From an uncultured bacterium (lineage in GTDB: Bacteria > Bacteroidota > Bacteroidia > Bacteroidales > Bacteroidaceae), in NCBI GenBank assembly GCA_945829425.1, contig CALZUQ010000001.1:95520-159519 (forward strand): 64,000 nt of DNA. The letters run 5' to 3'. Every line of letters starts with the position of its first letter. The stretch's first letter is position 1. Of the stretch, positions 35,777 to 43,366 are shown piece by piece. A program made the translations under genes and the position numbers. Below the pieces are notes generated by a model. That model was not told the origin of the DNA. It saw nothing but the letters and a program-made list of their open reading frames with translations, and searched no databases.

Positions 35777-38155
35777 ATGAAATTATCAGAACTACATACA
35801 GGCGAGAAGGGAATCATCGTAAAGGTTTATGGTCACGGCGGTTTCCGAAAGAGACTTATAGAGATGGGCTTTATCCGCGGCAAAGAGATCAAGGTGCTGC
35901 TGAACGCCCCTTTGCAAGACCCCGTGAAATACCTCCTCATGGGGTATGAGGTGTCGTTGCGCCACGACGAGGCGGAGCATATCCAGGTGGTGACGTTGGA
36001 AGAGGCGAAGAAGATAGACCTCTCGGGCAATGACTTCTCCGGCATCAGCGTCGAGGACGATGAAGAGGAGAGCGTCATGCGTGCCGCCGCCGTGAAACGC
36101 CGTCACCATATCAACGTAGCCCTTGTGGGCAATCCGAACTGCGGCAAGACGTCGCTCTTCAACTTCGCCTCGGGTGCTCACGAGCGTGTGGGCAACTACT
36201 CCGGCGTTACGGTGAGTGCTACTGAGGGCATGGCGCAATATGAGGGTTATGAGTTCCACCTCGTAGACCTTCCCGGCACATATTCTCTGTCGACATACAG
36301 TCCCGAGGAGATATATGTGCGCCGTCAGATCATTGACAAGACCCCCGACGTTGTCCTCAACGTCCTTGACGCGTCGAACCTGGAGCGTAACCTTTACCTC
36401 ACGACACAGCTTATAGACATGAACCTCCGCATGGTGTGTGCGTTGAATATGTTTGACGAGACAGAACGCCGCGGCGACAATATCGACCATAAAAGGCTCA
36501 GCAATCTCCTCGCCGTGCCTATGGTGCCTACGGTGTTCAAGACAGGCCGTGGCGTGGAAGAGCTTTTCCACACCATAATAGAGCTGTACGAAGGACGTAT
36601 ACAGGAAGGGCATATCCATGTGAACCATGGAACGTATGTGGAGCAGGGAATAGACAGTCTCCGCGCCATACTGCGTCAGGACACCATGGTGAAGCAACGC
36701 TATACGCCCCGCTTCCTTGCAATAAAGTATTTGGAGGGCGACAAAGAGGCGGAGAACTTCGTCAGCACCCTTGCCAACGCCGAGGAACTCCGGAAAGTCC
36801 GCGAACATGCGGCAAAGGTTATAGAGAAAGAGCTGAAGACAGATGCCGAGACGGCTATCATGGACGCGAAATACGGCTTTGTGAACGGTGCGCTGCAGGA
36901 GGCTGAGTTCGGCGTAGGTACCAAGGAAGACACGTATAAGGTGACTCACCTTATAGACCATGTCATAACTCACCGTTATATGGGCTTCCCGTTCTTTATC
37001 TTCCTGATGTATATGATGTTCCAGGTGACGTTCACCCTGGGTCAGTACCCTATGGACTGGATAGATGCCGGCGTGACACTCTTCGGCGACGTTGTGGCGA
37101 AGACGATGCCCGACGGTATGCTGAAGGACATGATTGCCGACGGCATAATAGGCGGTGTTGGAGCCGTGATAGTCTTCCTGCCACAGATACTCATTCTATA
37201 TGCTTTCATATCGTATATGGAGGACTCGGGGTATATGGCACGTGCGGCGTTTATCATGGATAAGCTGATGCACAAGATTGGTCTTCACGGCAAGTCGTTC
37301 ATACCTCTTATCATGGGCTTCGGATGTAATGTCCCTGCCGTAATGGCTACGAGGACGATAGAAAGCACGCGGTCGCGGCTTATCACGATGATGATTCTCC
37401 CGTTTATCTCCTGTTCCGCCCGTCTTCCCATAATATTTATGATTGTCGGCACATTCTTCGACAAGCGATACCAGACGGCTGTCGTCGTAGGGCTGTATGT
37501 CTTCGGCATCATCGTAGCGGCTGTCATGGGACGTCTGCTGTCGAGATATGTCGTGAAAGGCGAGGACACACCGTTTGTCATGGAACTTCCTCCGTACCGT
37601 TTCCCGCAGGCGAAGTCTATCATGCGCCATACATGGGAGAAGGGTAGGGAATACCTCAGAAAGATGGGTGGCATAATACTCTTCTCGTCGATAATAGTCT
37701 GGGCATTAGGCTATTTCCCTCATGATCCAAGCCTTCCTGTAGAGCAACAGCAGGAGCAGAGCTATATCGGCAAGATAGGCAAGACCATAGAGCCGGTATT
37801 TGCTCCGCAGGGTTTCAACTGGAAGCTCGACATGGGACTCCTTGCCGGCATAGGAGCGAAGGAGATTGTGGCTTCTACGATAGGTGTGCTGTATGCCGGC
37901 GAGGAGTATGACAGCGATAGCGATGACAACACGTTAGTATTGTATGAGAAGATGTCCTCCGACGGTGTTTCACCAGCCTCCGCCCTTGCTTTCCTTGTCT
38001 TCGTACTGCTTTACTTCCCTTGTCTTGCCACGGTCATAGCGATAAAGAATGAGTCCGGATCATGGAAATGGACGGCATTTGTCATGGTATATACTACGGC
38101 AGTGGCATGGGTGCTTTCGGCAGTAGTTTATCAGGTTGGTAAGTTGGTGATGTAA
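35777..38155 (+). CDS. feoB: Ferrous iron transporter, FeoA-FeoB fusion
   Basis: A 792-residue protein that joins a FeoA SH3-like domain (residues 1-75, KLSELHTGEKGIIVKVYGHGGFRKRL) to FeoB, the usual arrangement in Bacteroidales. The cytoplasmic G domain has the P-loop GNPNCGKT (118-125), DLPGTYS as switch II/G3 and a G4 motif NMFD. The membrane part has about eight hydrophobic segments, two gate-like repeats with MGFGCNVPAVMATR and AGIGAKEIVAST, and a C-terminal hydrophobic end. It imports Fe2+ across the inner membrane. I start at the ATG 35777 and not at an upstream TTG-type extension, because FeoA homology begins there; this puts the -7 box almost against the start. The gene is followed by the FeoB-associated small protein at 38203. 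Confidence 0.95.
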   Translation: MKLSELHTGEKGIIVKVYGHGGFRKRLIEMGFIRGKEIKVLLNAPLQDPVKYLLMGYEVSLRHDEAEHIQVVTLEEAKKIDLSGNDFSGISVEDDEEESVMRAAAVKRRHHINVALVGNPNCGKTSLFNFASGAHERVGNYSGVTVSATEGMAQYEGYEFHLVDLPGTYSLSTYSPEEIYVRRQIIDKTPDVVLNVLDASNLERNLYLTTQLIDMNLRMVCALNMFDETERRGDNIDHKRLSNLLAVPMVPTVFKTGRGVEELFHTIIELYEGRIQEGHIHVNHGTYVEQGIDSLRAILRQDTMVKQRYTPRFLAIKYLEGDKEAENFVSTLANAEELRKVREHAAKVIEKELKTDAETAIMDAKYGFVNGALQEAEFGVGTKEDTYKVTHLIDHVITHRYMGFPFFIFLMYMMFQVTFTLGQYPMDWIDAGVTLFGDVVAKTMPDGMLKDMIADGIIGGVGAVIVFLPQILILYAFISYMEDSGYMARAAFIMDKLMHKIGLHGKSFIPLIMGFGCNVPAVMATRTIESTRSRLITMMILPFISCSARLPIIFMIVGTFFDKRYQTAVVVGLYVFGIIVAAVMGRLLSRYVVKGEDTPFVMELPPYRFPQAKSIMRHTWEKGREYLRKMGGIILFSSIIVWALGYFPHDPSLPVEQQQEQSYIGKIGKTIEPVFAPQGFNWKLDMGLLAGIGAKEIVASTIGVLYAGEEYDSDSDDNTLVLYEKMSSDGVSPASALAFLVFVLLYFPCLATVIAIKNESGSWKWTAFVMVYTTAVAWVLSAVVYQVGKLVM

Positions 38156-38190
38156 ACCTTAACCTTAACCTTAACCTTGACCTTAACATT
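38154..38190. repeat. TTAACC/TTGACC hexamer tract overlapping the feoB stop
   Basis: Starting at the stop codon itself, AAACC is followed by TTAACC, TTAACC, TTAACC, TTGACC, TTAACA. It is the third copy of the hexamer type found at 6104 and 32307. It sits 13 bp before the small Cys-rich gene. Confidence 0.85.
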
Positions 38191-38202
38191 AATGATGAAA
38201 CG

Positions 38203-38376
38203 ATGCAAGAGATAATAACATATATAATAATAATTATCGCCTTCCTTTTCCTGGCGTATAAGGCATACCAAAGGCTGACAAAGCCGGGAGGCACATGCTC
38301 CGGCTGTTGCTCAGGCTGTTGTCACGCCGACCGTACGGGCTGTCGTGAGTCAGAGAAAAGCCAAGAGAAGAGATAA
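38203..38376 (+). CDS. FeoB-associated Cys-rich membrane protein
   Basis: A 57-residue protein. One N-terminal membrane helix (residues 4-19, ITYIIIIIIAFLFLAY) is followed by a basic stretch and a Cys-rich segment (TCSGCCSGCCHADRTGC: six Cys) and a charged tail. This is the form of the FeoB-associated Cys-rich membrane proteins found next to feoB in Bacteroidetes and Firmicutes. It lies 48 bp after feoB on the same strand, separated only by a hexamer tract, so it is probably co-transcribed. It may help iron transfer or cluster with FeoB, but the role is not established. The ATG at 38203 is the only start that keeps the helix. Confidence 0.88.
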   Translation: MQEIITYIIIIIAFLFLAYKAYQRLTKPGGTCSGCCSGCCHADRTGCRESEKSQEKR

Positions 38377-38425
38377 GACAAGAAGAAACCATAAAAGTGA
38401 TAAAAAAACGAGATAAATGATATAT

Positions 38426-40324
38426 ATGAAAACCTTTTTCCTCTCCCTGTTGTTTATCGCAACGACAGCATCTGCCGGCGAGATATATGTGTCGCCAAAA
38501 GGCAGTGACAACGCCTCAGGCAGTGTAACAGCACCTTTGAAGACTCCGCAGCGTGCCTTGCGCATGGCACGTGAATGGCGACGTACTAACGACGTACGTG
38601 CGAAGGGCGGCATACGCATTATTCTGGAAGGCGGCAGCATCTTCCGTCTCGACGAGCCTTTGCTGCTGAAGCCTGAGGACAGCGGTACGGAAGACAGCAA
38701 AACAATAATAACAAGTCTTGGGGCGGAGAAAGCCGTGCTCTCCGGCGGCATGGTGCTGAACACCGAGGAGAAAGCGTGTAAGGAGGTTGACAGAGGAGCA
38801 AAGGGCGTGATGAAGAAAATAAAGGCAAACCTGAACATCCAGAACGGTGCAACCCCTGACATGCCGGAAAATACATACATCATAGAGCCAACATACCTCG
38901 CCGGCGTGCCGCAGCTTGCGCGAAGCCTTTGGGTGAACGGAAAGAAAAGGAGTCTCGCCACGTCGTTCGGCGAGGGTGTCATGGAGCGTATCATAGACTT
39001 CAACAAGACGCATGAGACGATAACGATACCTGCCAAGGCGTTGAAAGACTTTGGCATAGAGACGATAAAGGACGCTCCACAGTTAGAGATGGTGGTACAC
39101 CAAAGGTGGGCGATAGCGATACTCCGTGTGAAAGACTTCTATTTCGAGGGCGACAACGCCGTGGTGTCTTTCCTGAACCCTGAGAGCCGTTGGGAGTTTG
39201 CCCATCCGTGGCCGCAGCCGGTGACAGAGGGTGAGAGAGGAGCGTCGTCGTTCCTCCTGCGCAACGCAAGGCAGTTCCTCGACAAAGAGGGGGAATGGTG
39301 GCAGGACTACGCCACGGGTAAGGTGTACTGCTGCAACGCTGTAGGTCAGGAACTTGTCATACCTTATTTAAACAGATTGGTGACGGTAGAAGGTACGGCG
39401 CAAGAGAAGGTGCATGACATCATCTTTGAGAACATTGCTTTTGAACACTGCGCATGGCAGCGCCCGTCACGCTGCGGACATGTGACGTTGCAGGGAGGCT
39501 TCGCCATTACCGAGGCGTATAAGCTTGTGGAGAACGAAGGACTGCCGTGGGCTGCGGGCTTGGAGAATCAGGCGTGGATAGAACGTCCGGAGGCTGCCGT
39601 GAGCATACGTCATGGTGTCCGCGTGGATGTCAAGGACTGTCTCTTCACACATCTTGCCGCCACTGCGCTTGACTATGTTGACGGATGTAAGGACATCACG
39701 ATAGAGGGGAATATGTTCCATGACATCGGCGGCACGGCGATACTTGCCGGAACATTCCTGGAAGGTGCTACAGAGGTACACCGTCCTTATGGCTGGACTA
39801 CGGACGGCAGGAAAGGCGTCATAGCTCCTGAGGACTATACGGAGAGGGTTATGATAAGCCGTAACAAGGTCTCTGACGTGACAAACGAAGACTGGGGCGG
39901 CGTAGGAATAGGCTGTGGCATGGTGCGTAACACGACAATATCTGACAATACCGTGACAAAGGTGAACTACTGCGGCATCTGCATAGGGTGGGGCTGGACA
40001 CCGGAAGATACAGGAATGCGTGAGAACAGTATCACGGGAAACATCGTCAGCGACTATGCCCGCCAGCTGTATGACGCCGGCGGCATATACACCATGTCAA
40101 ACCAGCCGAACTCCGTGATTACGGGAAATACCATCGGTGCGCCCTTCGTGGCACCTTATGCTACAAACTACCGTGCTTTCCCGATATATTTCGATGCCTG
40201 CTCTGACGGCTTCCGTGTCTATGACAACAGGATAAGCGTAAACAACGTGGTGAAAGAGCCTTACGGATATAATAATCCGGGAAAGAGCATGGTGGTGGAG
40301 CAACTGACTGACAAGAAGAAATAA
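38426..40324 (+). CDS. Secreted right-handed beta-helix protein, possible glycoside hydrolase
   Basis: A 632-residue protein. The start at 38426 (MKTFFLSLLFIATTASAGE) gives a clean signal peptide; an ATG nine bases upstream is possible. It opens IYVSPKGSDNASGSVTAPLKTPQRAL, then a GGIRIILEGGSIFRL / LLLKPEDSGTEDSKTIITSLGAEKAVLSGG stretch, the usual beginning of secreted parallel beta-helix enzymes. Later segments have coil repeats (VDVKDCLFTHL, ITIEGNMFHDIGGTAIL, MISRNKVSDV, TTISDNTVTKV, SITGNIVSDYARQLYDAGGIYT). The overall layout recalls GH141-type proteins, known to include fucosidase and xylanase activities, but I cannot confirm the catalytic residues. It may act on pectin or xylan side chains. 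It has no operon partner of clear function. Confidence 0.7.
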   Translation: MKTFFLSLLFIATTASAGEIYVSPKGSDNASGSVTAPLKTPQRALRMAREWRRTNDVRAKGGIRIILEGGSIFRLDEPLLLKPEDSGTEDSKTIITSLGAEKAVLSGGMVLNTEEKACKEVDRGAKGVMKKIKANLNIQNGATPDMPENTYIIEPTYLAGVPQLARSLWVNGKKRSLATSFGEGVMERIIDFNKTHETITIPAKALKDFGIETIKDAPQLEMVVHQRWAIAILRVKDFYFEGDNAVVSFLNPESRWEFAHPWPQPVTEGERGASSFLLRNARQFLDKEGEWWQDYATGKVYCCNAVGQELVIPYLNRLVTVEGTAQEKVHDIIFENIAFEHCAWQRPSRCGHVTLQGGFAITEAYKLVENEGLPWAAGLENQAWIERPEAAVSIRHGVRVDVKDCLFTHLAATALDYVDGCKDITIEGNMFHDIGGTAILAGTFLEGATEVHRPYGWTTDGRKGVIAPEDYTERVMISRNKVSDVTNEDWGGVGIGCGMVRNTTISDNTVTKVNYCGICIGWGWTPEDTGMRENSITGNIVSDYARQLYDAGGIYTMSNQPNSVITGNTIGAPFVAPYATNYRAFPIYFDACSDGFRVYDNRISVNNVVKEPYGYNNPGKSMVVEQLTDKKK

Positions 40325-40413
40325 CCGGCGGGTGAGAAGGAATAATAGTAACACCATCTTGGTAAAAAACAGAGAAAACGTAACAGAACCTACCTATAAT
40401 AACAAAACTGTCT

Positions 40414-42093
40414 ATGCTGCAAATACGTTGCCTGAACAACAACATTACGAAGAGCTTCCCTGAGGGCAGCTCTCTGCTTGACATCTTTCCTGAGTTTGGC
40501 GTGAAGATGCGCCACGAGATAGTGTCGGCAAAGGTGAATAACGCTTCACAGGGACTGAAGTTCCGTGTGTACCAGAACCGTGACGTGGAGTATCTTGACA
40601 TCACGTCGTCGAGTGGTATGAGGGTGTATATAAGGTCGTTGTGCTTTGTGTTGTATAAAGCTGTGCAGGATGTCTTCCCCGGTGCGAAGCTGTATATCGA
40701 ACACCCGATATCACGTGGGTATTACTGTAACTTCCTGAAGCCGGCGATAGACGGAAGGACACGAGGACTGACGGAGTTGGAGATAGAACAGGTGAGGCTC
40801 CGCATGGAGAAGATCGTGGCTTTGGACATGCCTTTCAGACGTAGCGAGGTGCCTACCGAGGAGGCGATACGTATCTTCCACGAGAGAGGATTCACGGATA
40901 AGGTGCGCCTTCTGGAAACGTCAGAGAAGGTGTACACCGACTACTACACCCTGGGAGACACCGTGGACTATTACTACGGTCCTCTTGTGCCTTCGGCAGG
41001 CTATCTGAAGGTCTTCGGACTGGAACAGTACGGCAAAGGCATGCTGCTCCGCGTTCCTGATCCCGAGCATCCGGAGCGTCTGGCTGAGAATGTGCCGCAG
41101 CCCATGACCTTCGAGGTTTATAAGGAACAGGTGCGGTGGAACGTAATAATGCGTCTGTCAAATGCCGGCGATGTAAATAAAGCATGTCAGCAGGGTAGGG
41201 CTACGGAGCTGATACAAGTCTCGGAGGCTCTGCAGGAGAAGAAGATAGTGAAGATAGCAGAGGAGATAGACCGCAGGTATCATGAACGGGGACTGAAGCT
41301 CGTGCTGATAACGGGACCGTCGAGCTCGGGCAAGACGACATTCTGCAAGCGGCTGTCGATACAACTCCTCGCATGTGGGCTTCGCCCGATATCCTTCTCT
41401 ACCGACGACTATTTCGTCAACCGTGTGGACACTCCGCTACTCCCTGACGGACAGTATGACTTCGACAATTTCGATACCGTGGACCATAAGCTGCTGGGAG
41501 AGCATCTGAGCCAGCTCATGCAAGGCAAGGAGGTGGAGGTGCCGGAGTATAACTTCACCACGGGAATGAGGGAATGGAACGGCAAGCGTCTGCGTATAAC
41601 AGACAAGCATGTGCTGATAATAGAGGGCATCCACGCGCTGAACCCTAAACTGACATCCCTCGTTCCTGACGACAAAAAATATAAGATATATACCTCTGCG
41701 CTGACAAGTGTCTCTCTTGACGACCACAACTGGATTCCTACGCGTGACAACAGGTTGCTGCGGCGTATAATACGTGACTATAACAAAGGCGCTTTTACTG
41801 CTCGTGAGACGATAAGACAATGGCCAAATGTATGTAAGAGCGAGGAGCAGTGGATTTTCCCATATCAGGAGAATGCCGACGTGATGTTCAACAGTGCGCT
41901 GAACATTGAGTTTGCGGTGTTGAGAAACCATGCGGAGACGATACTCGCCTCTGTGCCGAAGAACTGCCCGGAATATGCCGAGGCGCATCGGCTGCTGAAA
42001 TTCATACATTATTTCATTCCTATTCCCGACAAAGACATTCCTCCGACATCAATTATGCGCGAGTTTGTCGGAGGGTCGTCATTCAAATACTGA
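40414..42093 (+). CDS. TGS-domain nucleoside (uridine) kinase-like protein
   Basis: A 559-residue cytoplasmic protein with a threonyl-tRNA-synthetase-like N-terminal half (a TGS-like fold at residues 1-60, then an editing-domain-like part with HPISRGYYCNF) and a C-terminal uridine-kinase-like P-loop domain: GPSSSGKTT at 301-309, STDDYFVNR, EGIHALNP and RDYNKGAFTARETIRQW. This fusion is widespread and single-copy in Bacteroidetes and Clostridia, where it is annotated as nucleoside kinase. Phosphorylation of uridine is a family-based guess. It starts 89 bp after the beta-helix gene with no promoter I can support. Confidence 0.87.
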   Translation: MLQIRCLNNNITKSFPEGSSLLDIFPEFGVKMRHEIVSAKVNNASQGLKFRVYQNRDVEYLDITSSSGMRVYIRSLCFVLYKAVQDVFPGAKLYIEHPISRGYYCNFLKPAIDGRTRGLTELEIEQVRLRMEKIVALDMPFRRSEVPTEEAIRIFHERGFTDKVRLLETSEKVYTDYYTLGDTVDYYYGPLVPSAGYLKVFGLEQYGKGMLLRVPDPEHPERLAENVPQPMTFEVYKEQVRWNVIMRLSNAGDVNKACQQGRATELIQVSEALQEKKIVKIAEEIDRRYHERGLKLVLITGPSSSGKTTFCKRLSIQLLACGLRPISFSTDDYFVNRVDTPLLPDGQYDFDNFDTVDHKLLGEHLSQLMQGKEVEVPEYNFTTGMREWNGKRLRITDKHVLIIEGIHALNPKLTSLVPDDKKYKIYTSALTSVSLDDHNWIPTRDNRLLRRIIRDYNKGAFTARETIRQWPNVCKSEEQWIFPYQENADVMFNSALNIEFAVLRNHAETILASVPKNCPEYAEAHRLLKFIHYFIPIPDKDIPPTSIMREFVGGSSFKY

Positions 42094-42121
42094 CGAGAGG
42101 TAGATTTTTCTTTACAAAAAT

Positions 42122-42152
42122 TTTGCAGTTTATTGGATTTTTACTATCTTTG
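42122..42152 (+). promoter_or_regulatory. Bacteroidetes-type promoter for the small lipoprotein
   Basis: TTTG 42122-42125, 19 nt, TATCTTTG 42145-42152. Start expected near 42158, giving a leader of about 165 nt. The leader contains CATCTGAA/ATCTGAAC repeats (42251-42285) that could pair. Confidence 0.82.
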
Positions 42153-42323
42153 CATACAGTAAAAGGAAAATATGTTTCTTTTTGATACCATATCTTAAGT
42201 GTTACGGTATGGCTTAATAATGATTTTGGGGAAAGAAATTTTCAGAAAGTGACCATCTGAACTCAGATAAAAAACGACATCTGAAAAAGCCGACAGTACA
42301 GACCCCACCTTAATAACTTTTCA

Positions 42324-43124
42324 ATGGATAGTATAAAGAAAATAATTGTCTTTGCAGTATTGCTCCTCTCTTTGGCATCATGCAGTGAGAAAGGGACTAT
42401 GGACACTGTTGCGGAAGACGTAGAGGCGAAGGAAATGCTGCAAGGGATATGGCTCTCAGAAGAGGGTACGGTGAATATGCGTATCGATGGAGATACGATA
42501 TATTACTCTGATACCGAGATGCTTCCCGTGGGCTTCTGCGTGATGAACGATACGTTGGTAATAGATGGTGTTGCGAACAAGAGCAAATATGCTATAGTAG
42601 AACGTACGACGACGAACTTCAGCTTTAAGAACAACGTCGGCGACGTGCTGTCGTATGTCAGGAGCGACAACGTAGAAGAGGATAAACAACTCTTTGAGAG
42701 GAAGGACGGCGGAGAGATGGCTATCAACCAGTGTAAACTGATAAAGAGGGACACGGTGCTGACAGTGGGAGAGCATAAATACCATGCGTATATACAGGTT
42801 AACCCTTCGTCGTATAAGGTTGTCATGACGACATATAATGCTGACGGCTTCCAGGTGGAGAATGTGTATTACGACAATATAATAAATATCTGTCTTTATG
42901 ACGGTGGGACAAGGCTGTATTCCAAGGACTTTAAGAAACAGGACTTCTCCAAGCTCGTGCCGGAGGAGTATCTGGCGCAGTCTGTGCTCAGCGATGTGCT
43001 CGTGGAAGGGGCGACGGAGACAGGAATGACATTCTTTGCGTATATATGCGTGCCAAACTCTTCCGCCTCGTATGTGGTAAAGGTGGATATAACAAAGGAC
43101 GGAAAGATGAGTATGAGAATATGA
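42324..43124 (+). CDS. Small lipoprotein of unknown function
   Basis: A 266-residue product. The N-terminus MDSIKKIIVFAVLLLSLASC is a lipoprotein signal with Cys at residue 20. The first half (LQGIWLSEEGTVNMRIDGDTIYYSD, LPVGFCVMNDTLVI) looks like a lipocalin-like beta-barrel module with the GxW start; the second half (VNPSSYKVVMTTY, FAYICVPNSSASYVVKVDIT) is beta-rich. It resembles the DUF4738-type lipoproteins of Prevotella, but I cannot confirm this by eye. It has its own promoter (42122) and a tandem repeat directly after the stop, then a convergent terminator with the regulator gene. It does not look like part of the xylan locus. Confidence 0.75.
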   Translation: MDSIKKIIVFAVLLLSLASCSEKGTMDTVAEDVEAKEMLQGIWLSEEGTVNMRIDGDTIYYSDTEMLPVGFCVMNDTLVIDGVANKSKYAIVERTTTNFSFKNNVGDVLSYVRSDNVEEDKQLFERKDGGEMAINQCKLIKRDTVLTVGEHKYHAYIQVNPSSYKVVMTTYNADGFQVENVYYDNIINICLYDGGTRLYSKDFKKQDFSKLVPEEYLAQSVLSDVLVEGATETGMTFFAYICVPNSSASYVVKVDITKDGKMSMRI

Positions 43125-43126
43125 TT

Positions 43127-43232
43127 GGGGTGAGGATGAGAGAAATAGGGTGAGGATGAGAGAAATGGGGGGAGGATGAGAGAAATAGGGGGGAGGTTGA
43201 GAGAAATGGGGTGAGGATGAGAGAAATAGGGG
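43127..43232. repeat. 20 bp tandem array after a lipoprotein gene
   Basis: Five copies of GGTGAGGATGAGAGAAATAG with small changes (ATGG/ATAG ends, one 22 bp unit with GAGGTTGAG) start 3 bp after the stop at 43124. The plus strand is almost entirely purine plus T, with very few C. Confidence 0.9.
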
Positions 43233-43260
43233 AGGTGATAGGGGGATGATGTATATATTC

Positions 43261-43333
43261 TGTGGGCGTAGAAACGCCCACAGACAAGAAGAAAGGCTAT
43301 CTCCTCATTGGTGATAGCCTTTCTTCTTGTCTG
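43261..43333. terminator. Two stacked hairpins between convergent genes
   Basis: First, TGTGGGCGT (43261-43269) pairs with ACGCCCACA (43274-43282) over an AGAA loop. Second, a perfect 21 bp inverted repeat runs 43281-43301 with 43313-43333 around an 11 nt loop. Half of the arm (GATAGCCTTTCT) is repeated again at 43340-43351. It separates the plus-strand lipoprotein from the minus-strand regulator, so a bidirectional terminator is likely; the T-runs are within the arms (CTTTCTTCTT). Confidence 0.7.
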
Positions 43334-43366
43334 TGAGGTGATAGCCTTTCTGCAGTGAGCCCGCTT

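Noticed and set aside
35792..36973. 393-residue minus-strand open frame inside feoB
   Set aside because: It is the antisense of a highly conserved gene, composed of codon complements, with no signal, domain or promoter.
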